DNA from: Bacillus cytotoxicus
GTDB lineage: Bacteria; Bacillota; Bacilli; Bacillales; Bacillaceae_G
Direction: 5' to 3'
Assembly: GCF_023715645.1 (NCBI RefSeq)
Contig: NZ_JAMBOP010000004.1
Location: 62,001-126,000, forward strand
Length of the DNA: 64,000 bases
The notes under the pieces were generated by a model. The model made no database searches. It worked only from the letters and a program-made list of their open reading frames with translations, and was not told the origin of the DNA. Below are positions 18,401 to 27,765 of the stretch, piece by piece (positions within the stretch are counted from its first letter, which is position 1; every line of letters begins with the position of its first letter). The position numbers were made by a program, and so were the translations under genes.

Positions 18401-19133
18401 CAATCGCTTTTTCAACGTATTGCTTTGCCGTTTGTAATTGTATCTTTACATCCTCTAATAAATACGAAGCGTACAGTAAATTTTCAATTGTTTTTCCTTC
18501 TACGTTATATGCTTCAACTAATTTATCAAGCCAGCCGCTTGGATCTGGATGCGCTCTTGACTCTGTATGAAGCGCCAAAATCATCCGCTGTAGATCATCA
18601 TCCGTGCGGTCGCTCGTATAACGATCGACAAGTTCAAAAAACAATTCATTGTTCTCCATGCCGTACTCTGCTTCTAATATGTCATCTAGTACTTCTTCTT
18701 TTAATAATTCATTCTCCGTTTGATTCGCAATGCGAAAACGCGGATCCACATCAAGCATATAATAATACGTTCGAATCACTTGTAAACAGAAAGAATGAAT
18801 TGTCGAAATCGATGCTCTGTTGAGTAAGCTGAGCTGCTTTCGAATGTGCGGCGAAACTGGGTCATCGATTAATACTTTTTCTAACGCGGATCCAATTCGA
18901 TTTTTCATCTCTTGCGCCGCTGCATTTGTAAACGTTACGACGAGCAATTGATCGACATCAACTGGATCGTCCTCTCGAATCATTTTACGAATAATACGTT
19001 CAACAAGTACCGCCGTTTTTCCCGACCCAGCTGCAGCTGCAACTAAAATATCACGGCCATTGGTGGCGATTGCTTTCCACTGATCATCGGTCCATTGGCT
19101 TCCTTCTGGTTTTGCTGGCCAAGTTTGTCTCAT
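15411..19133 (-). CDS. addA: ATP-dependent helicase/nuclease AddA
   Basis: 1240 residues, the usual AddA length. N-terminal UvrD/Rep helicase with Walker [13 protein letters not shown] near residue 35, [19 protein letters not shown] and [21 protein letters not shown]-terminal RecB-type nuclease ending with [21 protein letters not shown], which carries the metal-binding Asp and the catalytic Lys. AddA and AddB form the cytosolic complex that resects double-strand breaks, stops at Chi and prepares ends for RecA. Its ATG overlaps the end of addB by four bases (ATGA type), so translation is coupled. Confidence 0.96.
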   Translation of the reverse strand: MRQTWPAKPEGSQWTDDQWKAIATNGRDILVAAAAGSGKTAVLVERIIRKMIREDDPVDVDQLLVVTFTNAAAQEMKNRIGSALEKVLIDDPVSPHIRKQLSLLNRASISTIHSFCLQVIRTYYYMLDVDPRFRIANQTENELLKEEVLDDILEAEYGMENNELFFELVDRYTSDRTDDDLQRMILALHTESRAHPDPSGWLDKLVEAYNVEGKTIENLLYASYLLEDVKIQLQTAKQYVEKAIELAMLPDGPAPRVETLQADLLLLQNLSEAACGSWTSTYEAMQTVSWQTLKRIKKSDYNEEIVKQVDSLRNKAKDEVKKLHEELFSRSPESFLRDFQDMHPVLQKLVNLVKVFTEQFQAIKRDKGMVDFTDLEHFCLRILSEQTDEGELRPSPVAWQYRKKFTEVLVDEYQDTNFVQESIIKLVTKDSEQDGNLFMVGDVKQSIYRFRLAEPGLFLGKYKRFTSEGIDGGMKIDLAKNFRSRHEVLAGTNFIFKQIMGEAVGEIDYDEDAELKLGASYPEGADPAAELLFIHQSDSAETDEEEGVELEKAQLEARLIAQRMKAMVDSGYEVYDRKTNGMRPVAYRDFVILLRSMPWAPQIMEELKQQGIPVYAELATGYFEATEVSVMMNLFRVIDNPAQDIPLAAVLRSPIVGLTDEELAMLRSHGKKGSFYEVMRSFLQGVPLEEENELYEKIVWFYEHLQEWREFARQQSLSDLIWKVYRETGYYDFVGGLPAGKQRQANLRVLYDRARQYEATSFRGLFRFLRFIERILERGDDMGTARALGEQENVVRIMTIHKSKGLEFPVVFVAGLGRRFNTQDLMKRFLLHKDFGFGSQFIDPKKRIKYTTLSQLAIKRKMKMELIAEEMRVLYVALTRAKEKLILIGTVKDKEKEMQKWLDAREHTDWLLPDYVRAGAMCYLDWIVPSLCRHKDSDMLLELGQGNIPTDLYEYDASWKVEAVDVAKLQAPEPMKEEKQELLEALREQKAVSLCSEQKDEVYKRLTWQYGFEEAATHRAKQSVTEIKRNYQAQEGSDTAFIKRVRAPIETRPRFMEKKGLTYAERGTAVHTVMQHVNIAAAITVEGIQEQIAEMVNKELLTFEQAEEIAPEKIVAFFETELGKRMISAKDVEREVPFTMMLSAEEAYQDWKAEQDESILVQGVIDCIIEEEDGVVLVDFKTDTIEGRFPGGFEQARPILEERYKIQLALYRKALEKSLHQSVKETYLYFFDGSHVLQVD

Positions 19134-22100
19134 GACTGGGTCTCCCCTCTCATCTTCTCTAACGCTTCACTATCTTTCATATCTTGCAGCGCCCTATATT
19201 TGTTATCTTCTAACGACTCATCAAATTGGCAAACAGAGCGGAAATTACAAAACGTACATGCCGTTTTGTTTCCCATTTTATACGGAGCAATATCGATGAC
19301 ACCTTCTGTAATATCTGTCCCGATGTTTTCAAATGTACGATGTACGTATTTTTGCAGTACATCAAACTCTTGTTCACTCGCAATATCAGAGCGTGCACTA
19401 AAGCTGCCATCTTTTTTAAGACCGGCTGAAATAATATTCGAGCTTCCAGTCGTTAACGTATTATCCATTAACCGCACGACATCAGCGTCTCCGAGAACGA
19501 GTCCTTTCATTTTAAATTTCTTTAAAATTTCTTGTTCAATTTCCGACTCCGACACGTCACCTTTCATTTCAACAATCGGATTATGAATATGGAAATAAAG
19601 GACTCCAGCAGGATTTACATTTCCGCCGCGCTCCATCCATTTACTTGCATTTGTTGTCACAACATCTAAATACGTCAACATCTGCAGGGCTAAACCGTAA
19701 TATACTTCCGTTAAATCTAATTTTTTTGCGCTCGATTTATAATCAATAATACGTAAAAACGTGCCTGTTTCATCTTCCGCTTTATCAACGCGGTCAATTC
19801 GGCCAACCACTTCCATTTCCACACCATTTGATAATTCAAATTTCATAGCTGGCAATGAATTTGTTCCGCCCATCCCAAATCCGACTTCTAAATCAACAGG
19901 TACAAATCCGCTCGACTTTGCATGCTCTCGTAACACAAGTGACGTACGGAAAATGATTTGCTGCAATTTATGCTTTAAATAATGATACCTGTTAGAACTT
20001 AATAAAATTTGGCGCTGCAGGAGCGGTGCTAACTCTTCAATCACCGTAACAGAGAGATATTCACACTCTTTCACTGTTAAATCAGCCCAAGTACGCTTTT
20101 CTTTCAATAATTTATCGGCAATCTTTTTCAAAGCAGCATGGAACAGTTCTCCGATATCTGGTGCATCTAATTTAAAAATATCACGTTCTTTCAAGGATAA
20201 GCCGTGCTGCGCAAAATGAGCATACGCACAGCGATTGAAGAGCTCCATACGCGATACACTACCTTTAATTTTGTCACCGTATAACTCCTCGCTTACAGCA
20301 GGGCTTAATTTACGCGCCCGGTTTCGGTAAAACAAACTGGATAACACACGGATGCTCTTTTGCTTCCATTCCGGCGTTGTAACGTAAAAATTGTATACAT
20401 CCCACCAGAAAGAAAGATTCCCTTCAAAACCGTATCGTTTCCAATTTTGGAGTTGCTGCGTTAAATACGAAAGTGTCACTTCTGGCGTCGCAACGTATGA
20501 AATTTGCTCGCTATGTGACAAATCATTCACATCATTCGTTAAAAAGATTTCGGCAGCAGACGGGAACATTCTTTTCACTTTCTTTATGAAGCTAGATGCT
20601 AATAGCGTCTTCCCTTCTTCATCTGCAAGCGGACAAGAAATATATAACTTCTCCGCTGCCCTTGTCACCGTTTGATAAATGACAAATTGTTCATCAAGTA
20701 ACTTTTGCCGCGCTGTTGGTGCAAGTTCGATTCCTGCGGAAACAAGTACTTCTCGTTCTTCATCAGATAATACTCCGTCATCTGAAGGTGCCGCTGGAAT
20801 AATTCCTTCATTTGCTCCAACTACAAATGCCGCTCGAATATTTGAAAGACGCGAACGATCAATATTTGCAATTAACACTTGATCTAATGACGGCGGAATA
20901 TTCGCGAACTGGAGTGACTCTAACCCTGTCGTCATCACATTTATAAACATGGAAAGAGACATTTTCTCTTCGCCAAGCATTTCCACGCACGTATCTAGCA
21001 GCGCAATGACTTGTTCCCATACTTGATCGTGATCACTTGCAAATAAGAAATTCCCTTCTTCTTCTGCTCGCAGGCGTAAATCTTCTAATTTTTTCGGAAC
21101 ATCTAGCTCTTCCAAAAATAAATACACTGCCTCGCACATACTTATTGTCGCCTTTGCTCGTTTTAATCGCTTTTGCAAACGAATAATCGGTGTGCGAACA
21201 ATCTCACGAAGACGATTAATCCTTTCTTCCATTTCTCGTTCGCTATCTGTTTGACCGCCTACGCCATCTAATGAACGGTAGCGACGATATGTCCACGGCT
21301 CTTCTGAAGTCCATCGTTTCCCTTGCACGCCATACGCTAAACAATAATTTTCAAATTCGTCCATCTCATCACGGATTCTCGCCTTATTTCCATCTAGCGG
21401 GTACAACAGTTCGGTTTTTATGCAGCGAAATACCGCATCATAACGCCAATTCCCACTAATGACTTCTAGCGCAGAGCGAATAAATTCAATTAGCGGATGA
21501 TGAAGCATCGGCCGCTTTTCATCAATAAAGAACGGAATATTATAATCAGTAAACAAAGTTTTCATCATATCGTAATAACTTTCCCCATTGCGAAGCAAAA
21601 CTGCGATATCCCGATAACGATACCCTTCTTCTGCTACTAATCTGCGAATTTCGCGCGCAACACCATCCACTTCTGCCCGCAAATTCGCCGCTGCATATAG
21701 TGTAATATTTGACTCACCGTGAAACTCTGCATACGGACGAGAATCAAAGTGCGTCTCTAAATGCGCAAGTGTTTGCGACACAAAACGTGGTTGCTCTCGC
21801 ATGAAAATCGTATTTTCAATAACAATTTTCTCTTCACTTGCTACCTGTTTGACTTTTTCATACGTAATCAGCGTTTGATAAAATAAATCCAGTTCGCTTA
21901 CTGGCTGCGATAACGACTGCTTGTCAAGTGTTAAGGCAATTGTCATTTTTGCACCGCATCGCAGTAGTTGCCTTACAATCTCTAACTCTTGCGGTGAAAA
22001 TGAATGGAATCCATCAATATAAATCACGCTATCCTTCACATATTCTGAATACGGAAGCTTTTCAAATAACAGCTTCATATAATCTTCCGAATCTAAATAC

Positions 22101-22636
22101 TTTCCGATTAACGCTCGTTCAAAATCATCATATAGAAGCTGTAAATCATACATTTTGTTCGCGAGCAATTTCTGTTCATTTCCATTGCTATGCGCCTCTA
22201 ATTCTTGCCACATCGCATACACATTTGACGGCGTTAAATTGTGACGTTTAAATTCCGTAATCATACTGCCCAGTTGTTCAAAAAAACCGTTTTGTTCTGC
22301 TGCTTTTTGAAAAACATATAATTCTTCCTTACGCGCCTCAACAATTTTACGAAGCAACATATGCACACCAGATTCATCAATATGAAGGCGGCTTGCTCCC
22401 CCTACCTCTTGAAGCACTTTCCACGCTAACCGTGAAAAACTAAACACTTGGGCACGAATAGATCCGCTTACGTCTCCGTTAATTAATGCTTGCTGCGTTT
22501 GAAATGTCATTTGCTCTGGCACAAGATATAAAATCGTTTTACCTTTTGGACGATGTAGGAGCTCCTGCTGTACTTCTTGCAAACACATCGTACTCTTTCC
22601 ACTTCCAGCTCGTCCTATTATAAATCGAAGTGACAT
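19130..22636 (-). CDS. addB: ATP-dependent nuclease subunit AddB
   Basis: 1168 residues from ATG 22636 ([18 protein letters not shown]), chosen over an open frame reaching 22780 because AAAGGCGGG precedes it and AddB proteins start with this Walker A segment. The helicase-like part is inactive in strand unwinding in the family and recognises Chi; the C-terminal nuclease ([13 protein letters not shown]) is framed by four cysteines for a 4Fe-4S cluster: one in [12 protein letters not shown] and three in [13 protein letters not shown]. The operon order yhjE, signal peptidase, addB, addA fits B. subtilis. Confidence 0.95.
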   Translation of the reverse strand: MSLRFIIGRAGSGKSTMCLQEVQQELLHRPKGKTILYLVPEQMTFQTQQALINGDVSGSIRAQVFSFSRLAWKVLQEVGGASRLHIDESGVHMLLRKIVEARKEELYVFQKAAEQNGFFEQLGSMITEFKRHNLTPSNVYAMWQELEAHSNGNEQKLLANKMYDLQLLYDDFERALIGKYLDSEDYMKLLFEKLPYSEYVKDSVIYIDGFHSFSPQELEIVRQLLRCGAKMTIALTLDKQSLSQPVSELDLFYQTLITYEKVKQVASEEKIVIENTIFMREQPRFVSQTLAHLETHFDSRPYAEFHGESNITLYAAANLRAEVDGVAREIRRLVAEEGYRYRDIAVLLRNGESYYDMMKTLFTDYNIPFFIDEKRPMLHHPLIEFIRSALEVISGNWRYDAVFRCIKTELLYPLDGNKARIRDEMDEFENYCLAYGVQGKRWTSEEPWTYRRYRSLDGVGGQTDSEREMEERINRLREIVRTPIIRLQKRLKRAKATISMCEAVYLFLEELDVPKKLEDLRLRAEEEGNFLFASDHDQVWEQVIALLDTCVEMLGEEKMSLSMFINVMTTGLESLQFANIPPSLDQVLIANIDRSRLSNIRAAFVVGANEGIIPAAPSDDGVLSDEEREVLVSAGIELAPTARQKLLDEQFVIYQTVTRAAEKLYISCPLADEEGKTLLASSFIKKVKRMFPSAAEIFLTNDVNDLSHSEQISYVATPEVTLSYLTQQLQNWKRYGFEGNLSFWWDVYNFYVTTPEWKQKSIRVLSSLFYRNRARKLSPAVSEELYGDKIKGSVSRMELFNRCAYAHFAQHGLSLKERDIFKLDAPDIGELFHAALKKIADKLLKEKRTWADLTVKECEYLSVTVIEELAPLLQRQILLSSNRYHYLKHKLQQIIFRTSLVLREHAKSSGFVPVDLEVGFGMGGTNSLPAMKFELSNGVEMEVVGRIDRVDKAEDETGTFLRIIDYKSSAKKLDLTEVYYGLALQMLTYLDVVTTNASKWMERGGNVNPAGVLYFHIHNPIVEMKGDVSESEIEQEILKKFKMKGLVLGDADVVRLMDNTLTTGSSNIISAGLKKDGSFSARSDIASEQEFDVLQKYVHRTFENIGTDITEGVIDIAPYKMGNKTACTFCNFRSVCQFDESLEDNKYRALQDMKDSEALEKMRGETQS

Positions 22637-22712
22637 GTAAACCCGCCTTTCTTTAAGTGAACTTCGATCAATTAAGATCCATCCGAAAAAGAAGGTAATT
22701 CGAAATTTCGAA

Positions 22713-23279
22713 TTACCCTTTAGAGAAATTTGTTTGTACTTCATTGATTGGCCAATAGCGCAAATCAACTTTTCCAACAACTTGTTCTATTTTTACAAAT
22801 CCGAAGTGACGACTATCCCAGCTTCCTAAACGATTATCTCCAACTACAAAGATAAACCCTTGCGGAACAGCCTTTTCATCTGTTAACTCTTCTAGGGTAA
22901 AGTCTCCTGTTAACTGTCTTCCATGAATTTGCTTTTTGTATGCATCTAAATACGGCTCTTCAATATATTGTCCGTTAATATATAGTTTATCATGTTTGTA
23001 TACAATTTTGTCGCCTGGAAGTCCGATAATTCGTTTCACATAATCTTCTTGTTTATTGGCATGAAAGACAACAACATCAAAGCGGTTCAGTTCACCAATC
23101 TGATAACCTACTTTATTTACGATCAGCATATTACCATCTTGAAGCGTAGGCATCATCGACTTTCCTTCTACAACATACGTTGCAAAGAAAAAAGCGCGAA
23201 AAAATACAGCTAATAAAACACCTATAAAAATCGTTCTCAGCCACTCTATGCCTTCTTTTTTCCACTTTCGCTTCATCAT
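22713..23279 (-). CDS. type I signal peptidase (SipV-like)
   Basis: 188 residues. An N-terminal membrane anchor (about 14-35) is followed by the catalytic Ser in [12 protein letters not shown] and the general base Lys in [14 protein letters not shown]; the C-terminal [17 protein letters not shown] box is also intact. Cleaves signal peptides of secreted proteins on the outer face of the membrane. Two adjacent ATG codons begin the gene. Lies between yhjE and addB with short gaps, the same place as sipV of B. subtilis. Confidence 0.93.
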   Translation of the reverse strand: MMKRKWKKEGIEWLRTIFIGVLLAVFFRAFFFATYVVEGKSMMPTLQDGNMLIVNKVGYQIGELNRFDVVVFHANKQEDYVKRIIGLPGDKIVYKHDKLYINGQYIEEPYLDAYKKQIHGRQLTGDFTLEELTDEKAVPQGFIFVVGDNRLGSWDSRHFGFVKIEQVVGKVDLRYWPINEVQTNFSKG

Positions 23280-23329
23280 GCCACATCCCTTTCTCTTTTC
23301 TACAACAGGGGTGCGCTCACTTACGAAGA

Positions 23330-23929
23330 TTAGTCTCTGCTCAGTTCAAGCTTTACTTCAATTTTCTTTCCAACGTACCATAAAATAAAAATGATACCTA
23401 TCACAATAATTGTTTTCACAGGCTTATGGATAAAAGATGTTAAATCAGATCCGATATAACTTAAAATAAAAATCATAACTAATTTTCCAAGCGCTAGCGC
23501 TAACACAAATTGTCGTCTACTAATACGTGATAAACCAGCCACAACATTAATCAGTGCAGACGGCGTAAAAGGAAAACAAAATAATACAAAAATAGGTGCA
23601 AATCCTTTCCGCTCAATCCATCCCATCGCTTTGCGCACTTTCGGATGTTTATTCACAAACGAGAAGAATTGACTTCGTCCAAAACGGCGAATAACCGAAA
23701 ATACAATTAATGCACCAAGAACCGATCCAATCCATGAATACAAAAAACCAAACCATAACCCGAAGGCAACTGCATTCGCCATCACAAACACAATAAGTGG
23801 TAATGCCGGGATAAGCGCCTCCAGCATCGGCAGGCCAATACCAAGGAACGGCCCAAATGCCCGATAACTATCTACAAGTTGATTCATATTTTCCGCTGAA
23901 AAATACTCTTTGATTGTTTGAAAATCCAT
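23330..23929 (-). CDS. TVP38/TMEM64 (DedA-like) membrane protein YhjE
   Basis: 199 residues with about five hydrophobic segments and the VTT-domain pattern FGLWFGFLYSWIGSVLGALI, then FRRFG-like VIRRFGRSQF and FPFTPSALINVVAGLSRI. Such proteins move lipids or act as lipid scramblases in other organisms; the Bacillus role is not settled. First gene of the leftward operon with the signal peptidase and addBA. Confidence 0.88.
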   Translation of the reverse strand: MDFQTIKEYFSAENMNQLVDSYRAFGPFLGIGLPMLEALIPALPLIVFVMANAVAFGLWFGFLYSWIGSVLGALIVFSVIRRFGRSQFFSFVNKHPKVRKAMGWIERKGFAPIFVLFCFPFTPSALINVVAGLSRISRRQFVLALALGKLVMIFILSYIGSDLTSFIHKPVKTIIVIGIIFILWYVGKKIEVKLELSRD

Positions 23930-23948
23930 TCTACGATTTACCCCTTTG

Positions 23949-24323
23949 TTATATTCCTATCTCTACTTTATCATTGCTCATTGTGAAGAGGAAATGGTAG
24001 GTATGAAATATGAAGACGTATTTAGTGAATAACCCCTTCTTATCCAATATAAGTTGTCGTTGCATATCATAACGATCGTAATTTTCTTTATTTTGCTTAT
24101 ATTTCCGTTCTTTGTCTAGTAAGGCAGAATTGTAGGTTTGACGACAATATTGTAACCAACGGTCTAACACTTCTTTTTGTGCTTCTGTTGGAAAGATTTC
24201 ATATTTTTGATTCAACAACATTGTCATCACCCACAACCAGCAAACAATAACCTTGAGACCAAAAGTATTCTTTACATATATTCTATCTGATTTGAGGAAA
24301 TTCCTTTGGCTTACACCAACCAA
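23949..24323 (-). pseudogene. IS200/IS605 remnant: fragment of tnpB with trace of tnpA
   Basis: A degenerate frame. Its middle part, NQKYEIFPTEAQKEVLDRWL then QYCRQTYNSALLDKERKYKQ, is the N-terminal helical region of TnpB (the RNA-guided nuclease of IS605-type elements). Shifting frame just upstream gives EYFWSQGYCLLVVGDDN, close to the end of a Y1 transposase TnpA. The catalytic parts of both are gone. C-rich palindromic segments at 24330-24390 may be what is left of the element's hairpin end. Confidence 0.65.
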
Positions 24324-24508
24324 AATTCATCCCCTCCCTACTCATTGGGGTGCACTTCTCCCCTTCTCATTCCTTGAGGAAGGGGAATTCTTTTGGAAAT
24401 ATGTTAAACATGAACGTATTTTTGTGCCTACGGTGTCATCTAAGGAGGGGTTTTCGTTGAAAATAATAAACCCTATGAAAGAGAATTCAATAAGTTTCTC
24501 ACCACACA

Positions 24509-24538
24509 AAAAAAGGATGGCATAAGCCATCCTTTTTT
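24509..24538 (-). terminator. terminator of the cold shock gene
   Basis: Stem AAAAAAGGATGGC / GCCATCCTTTTTT with a 4-base loop just after the csp stop, with a T run in the gene's direction. Confidence 0.85.
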
Positions 24539-24554
24539 ATCACGTACTATAAAA

Positions 24555-24755
24555 TTATAGTTTTACAACGTTTTTAGCTTGAGGTCCACGGTTACCGTCT
24601 TCTACTTCAAAGCTAACTTTTTCGCCTTCTTCTAAAGATTTGAAACCTTCAGTTGTAATAGCAGAGAAATGTACGAATACATCGTTTTCGCCTGGAACTT
24701 CGATGAAACCGAAACCTTTTTCATTGTTAAACCATTTAACTTGTCCTGTTTTCAT
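24555..24755 (-). CDS. cold shock protein (CspA/CspB family)
   Basis: 66 residues, a single OB-fold cold shock domain with both RNA-binding motifs intact: KGFGFIEV (RNP1) and DVFVHFSAI (RNP2). Binds single-stranded RNA and DNA and keeps mRNAs unfolded in the cytosol. Ribosome binding site AGGAGGAAG. The 5' region contains a long-range inverted repeat (TTATCAAATGC at 24822-24832 with GCACTTGATAA at 24873-24883, one mismatch), which might be a thermosensitive leader. The group has several csp paralogues, so no letter is assigned. Confidence 0.95.
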   Translation of the reverse strand: MKTGQVKWFNNEKGFGFIEVPGENDVFVHFSAITTEGFKSLEEGEKVSFEVEDGNRGPQAKNVVKL

Positions 24756-25013
24756 AATAACTTCCTCCTATAAAATAAACATATTTTTTAGTCTTCACAA
24801 CATAAAAAAAGAATCCACACATTATCAAATGCGAAACAGAATACATACATAATTTTTCTCGCTAGTTTCACGGCACTTGATAACATATGGATTGCTTGAT
24901 TTAAGTATTTAACTATGCATTAACTATACCATATCGAAAAAAGAATGTACAACATAATTTGTAAATATCAAAGAACTAGCATATATAAATATAAGTTTAA
25001 ATACCAACATTAA
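24756..25013 (-). other. csp leader and promoter region
   Basis: AT-rich 258 bases upstream of the cold shock gene. Besides the long-range inverted repeat described for the gene I see nothing coding. The far part borders a bcr1-like repeat. Confidence 0.45.
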
Positions 25014-25197
25014 AACCTCTTTCTTTTTAGATGGGCGAGAGCATCTGCCAGATTTTAAACAAATGGAGCAATGTCACTTCATAAGAAAAAGGATTCTATC
25101 ACCTACTATATACAGGTGATAGAATCCTTTTTCAGTACTCTCGGTAATTCTGCATAGCAGCAATCTATGCGTTAAAAAATCAAAGTGGGTTTATATA
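25014..25197 (+). repeat. bcr1-like repeat carrying an inserted hairpin
   Basis: Left part has the core TTTTTAGATGGGCGAGAGC and the right part the usual CAGCAATCTATGCGTT... TTTATATA end, but the centre is deleted and a 20-bp perfect hairpin (25085-25133) is present instead. Confidence 0.7.
25085..25133. terminator. long perfect hairpin, possible bidirectional terminator
   Basis: Arms of 20 bases (25085-25104 and 25114-25133) are perfect complements around a 9-base loop, beginning GAAAAAGGATTC and ending GAATCCTTTTTC. A/T runs at the outer ends let it act as a terminator in both directions, for csp-region or amidase-region transcripts. Confidence 0.6.
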
Positions 25198-25245
25198 ATA
25201 AAAGAAGAGTTCAAATACATTTACTCTTTACGAACGAAAAAACAA

Positions 25246-26052
25246 TTATTTTTTCGTGTAACGAATGTACGATGCATCATTGTAAATCCACTGATTCTCC
25301 CCCACATTTAACCAGTTTCCTGATTTCCCCACCACTTTATACACCTCTCCTTTTTGCACTTTACGAATAATACCATTACTTGTTGATGGGCCGGAACGTA
25401 GATTCACATTATTTCTATTAATATATACCGTAGATTGTGCCTTACTAACTTGCTCCACTTTTGCCCCGCTTGAAATAGCATTTCCATTATATGCTTTTAA
25501 CACATCCGCACGAAATTTCGCTTCCGATACGCCATGACTAGCTAAGTAAGCTATTGGATCTTCGTGATCAGTACCACCGAACTTATACGTAACGTCTTTA
25601 TGAGTCAATAACCCTTTAGATGGATGAATATTTCGTTTTCGTAAAATATCCGCTAGTAGCTTTACATAACGTTCATAAGAGTCTTTAAACTTCACTGGAT
25701 TTTTCGTCTCACTTAATTCAACTTGAACAAATCTCTCATTCGCAGTTGGCCCTGCCCCCCACGCACGATATTTTGTACTCGCTGTCTGAATCGTTTCATC
25801 CCAATCCACAACATAATGAACAAAAGCGTTTGACCATGTACGAGACTGAAAACGTTGAATGTTAATTGCCGGTACCTCAGGAGTAGCGGTTGAATGCGCT
25901 ATAACCCCCTCGTACATGCCTATACCATTGCGATACGATTCCTTAGGTAAATCTGGAATAATACGTGCACTATCAGCAAACACACTATTAACCGAGGTTA
26001 ATAACGTGATAGATGCTACAGTTACAGAGAATAATAGTTTCATAGATTTCAT
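25246..26052 (-). CDS. secreted N-acetylmuramoyl-L-alanine amidase with SH3 domain
   Basis: 268 residues. Signal peptide about 1-26 (ends SVNSVFA). Amidase_2 domain about 30-180 with the zinc-binding residues in GVIAHSTATPE, FVHYVVDWDETIQ and GLLTHKDVTYKFGGTDHEDP. C-terminal bacterial SH3 domain about 203-265 (NVNLRSGPSTSNGIIRKVQK... GNWLNVGENQWIY) for wall binding. Cleaves the bond between muramic acid and the peptide stem. The architecture is like Bacillus autolysins and prophage endolysins, but no phage genes surround it. GAGGGTG precedes the ATG. Monocistronic. Confidence 0.9.
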   Translation of the reverse strand: MKSMKLLFSVTVASITLLTSVNSVFADSARIIPDLPKESYRNGIGMYEGVIAHSTATPEVPAINIQRFQSRTWSNAFVHYVVDWDETIQTASTKYRAWGAGPTANERFVQVELSETKNPVKFKDSYERYVKLLADILRKRNIHPSKGLLTHKDVTYKFGGTDHEDPIAYLASHGVSEAKFRADVLKAYNGNAISSGAKVEQVSKAQSTVYINRNNVNLRSGPSTSNGIIRKVQKGEVYKVVGKSGNWLNVGENQWIYNDASYIRYTKK

Positions 26053-26254
26053 TTTTCATCACCCTCAAAAAATCTTGTTTAATTTATGTAGAAAATTAAA
26101 ATGGATTTATATGTATTTTAATTATCTCACATAATTACTGTTTAAAACAGAGAAAAAGTTCTACTAATAAAGAAAAAATGACTAATTAGTATTCTTTATA
26201 AATATGATATAATAAAATCAGTAAAACACAATATATAGAATAAGAGGTGCTATT

Positions 26255-26656
26255 ATGAAAAAATTCATTACATCAACAGTTTTATCATTAAGCTTAGCAA
26301 TCGGTGTAGGTTCAACCATTACGCTTGCTGCTGAAACAGAAAATTACGTTCACAAAACTCCAACAGTTTATAGAAATGTGAATATAAGTTCTATTTCTCT
26401 AAAACTACCCGTTGATGCAAGTTTTAGCTCTGGTAAAGTAATTTGGCAAGTACAACAACCAGATGGAACATGGAAAAATGTTGTTTACCCACTTTCAAGA
26501 AACCCACAATATTTTGTAGGTTGTTCTATGTCATTAGGAATTTTAAAACCATCATTATCAATGCCACAAAATTACAGAGTGAAAATGATTAACTCAAAGA
26601 CTGGTACAGTATCTATTTCTGATCCTATAAATATTACTCCATACGCTAAATATTAA
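26255..26656 (+). CDS. secreted protein of unknown function, DUF5065-like
   Basis: 133 residues: a clear signal peptide (1-25, cleavage after TITLAA or nearby) and a beta-rich mature part of about 108 residues with one cysteine (VGCSMSLGIL). It resembles the DUF5065 proteins of the B. cereus group; the assignment is from memory. Function unknown. RBS AGAGGTG before ATG. Flanked by a repeat downstream and divergent from the amidase gene. Confidence 0.75.
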   Translation: MKKFITSTVLSLSLAIGVGSTITLAAETENYVHKTPTVYRNVNISSISLKLPVDASFSSGKVIWQVQQPDGTWKNVVYPLSRNPQYFVGCSMSLGILKPSLSMPQNYRVKMINSKTGTVSISDPINITPYAKY

Positions 26657-26689
26657 TTACGACTGTATAAATACAAATTGAAAAAAACC

Positions 26690-26860
26690 GTAACTACTCA
26701 GTCACTCTATGAAAAACCAACAGAAAAGCATTTTTTTAAATGGACCTGAGGGACTGGCTATGCGTTGGAGCGGTCAGACCGTGCTAAGTAAAAAAGGAGC
26801 ATGCGAGTGCCGGTTATATTGGATTCTACATGGCATGAACAGGTAGAATGTTACGTTTCC
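26690..26860 (+). repeat. bcr1-like repeat, variant with GTAACTACTCAGTCA end
   Basis: Starts GTAACTACTCAGTCACTCTA, continues with a TTTTTTTAAATGG version of the core and GGGACTGGCTATGCGTTGGA. Its right end is degenerate. Same sub-family as the copies at 35496, 48985 and 52467. Confidence 0.7.
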
Positions 26861-26864
26861 TATG

Positions 26865-26904
26865 TATGAATAAGAAGAAGGACAATTCCTTCTTCTTATT
26901 CATA
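26865..26904 (-). terminator. hairpin after comK
   Basis: Perfect 18-bp stem TATGAATAAGAAGAAGGA / TCCTTCTTCTTATTCATA with a 4-base loop, ending four bases from the comK stop. No T run follows on the comK strand, so termination efficiency is uncertain; it may instead protect the mRNA end. Confidence 0.6.
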
Positions 26905-26907
26905 TAA

Positions 26908-27486
26908 TCAATCTTCTTTTTTAAAAAGATACATTTTTTCATATGCTGGTGTTAGTTCTAAAACTTCATTTTGATTCACTAGTAAAAATTTTGTCGCCGC
27001 TTGTTTTCTTTTTCGATCTTCAAACTCTGCCCGAAGTTGTGCCGTGCGGTTTCTCTGATTTTCAAAACTATTTTTAGATACTTCTAGCTTAATTGTTTGA
27101 CCGTTTATGAATTCAATGAAAGTATTGCCGTGCGGAAGCTTTGTCACATTTTCAATATGAAAATGCGATAACCAAGCACATTCTTTGCGAGAATAAGAAA
27201 ATGTGGGGAAAAAGTAAATAGAATCTGTAGGACTAATTGCAATCGGTGCTTTATGTGTAAAACCTGTATATTTTTTCGTACCATCTTTTCGTCCGCCAAA
27301 GCTAGCTCCATATTCACTGCAGCTTTGTTCTATAATCTCAAGTGGCTTTTGGTACACAAAAAACTCATCATGTTCCTCAATCACACGCGTAACAATTCGT
27401 TTGTCGTTTAAAACAACTGGAAGCAATGCGATCGTTTTTGAATTCACAGTGTACTGCGGGGCATACTTTTCGACTTTTCCATCCAT
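26908..27486 (-). CDS. comK: competence transcription factor ComK
   Basis: 192 residues from ATG 27486 (MDGKVEKYAPQY), the same length as B. subtilis ComK; this start has AAAGGAGAGG at nine bases, while an ATG seven codons upstream contains that site within its own codons. Characteristic segments: FFVYQKPLEIIEQSC, YGASFGGRKDGTKK, APIAISPTDSIYFFPTFSYS, and SFENQRNRTAQLRAEFEDR. ComK binds AT-boxes (AAAA-N5-TTTT) as a tetramer and switches on DNA uptake genes, including its own. One exact AT-box lies 124 bases upstream. The B. cereus group carries two comK genes; this is the fuller-length type. Confidence 0.92.
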   Translation of the reverse strand: MDGKVEKYAPQYTVNSKTIALLPVVLNDKRIVTRVIEEHDEFFVYQKPLEIIEQSCSEYGASFGGRKDGTKKYTGFTHKAPIAISPTDSIYFFPTFSYSRKECAWLSHFHIENVTKLPHGNTFIEFINGQTIKLEVSKNSFENQRNRTAQLRAEFEDRKRKQAATKFLLVNQNEVLELTPAYEKMYLFKKED

Positions 27487-27609
27487 CCATTCCCTCTCCT
27501 TTGTCATTTTTGGATAATTTTATACAATTATCTACATGGATAATTGTAGCATTTTATACGAAAAATAACCGTCATTTTCAAATTTTTTACAATCTCTTAG
27601 TAATAAATT

Positions 27610-27622
27610 AAAATTTCTTTTT
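27610..27622 (-). promoter_or_regulatory. ComK AT-box candidate upstream of comK
   Basis: On the minus strand AAAAAGAAATTTT fits AAAA-N5-TTTT exactly. ComK normally needs two such boxes at 8, 18 or 31 bp; I found no exact second box at those distances, so this is weak evidence for autoregulation. Confidence 0.35.
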
Positions 27623-27726
27623 ATACGTCTGTATAAATAACAGAATGAAACTACATACTCTCCCAAGAGAAAATAAAATTATTTGAGAGATAATTTCATA
27701 TTTTTTCATTTTGAAATATTTGTAAT

Positions 27727-27764
27727 AAAAGAGAGAGCCAGCTCGAAAGCTGCCCCTCTCTTTT
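27727..27764 (-). terminator. aceA terminator
   Basis: Stem AAAAGAGAG / CTCTCTTTT with an inner CAGCT / AGCTG stem and a GNRA-like CGAA loop, just after the aceA stop. Confidence 0.8.
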
Positions 27765-27765
27765 A

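Noticed and set aside
24457-24525. 22-codon frame (TTG start) with a strong AAGGAGGGG site
   Set aside because: It overlaps the csp terminator, which supplies its last codons, and the peptide resembles nothing; the site may be a remnant of the IS element.
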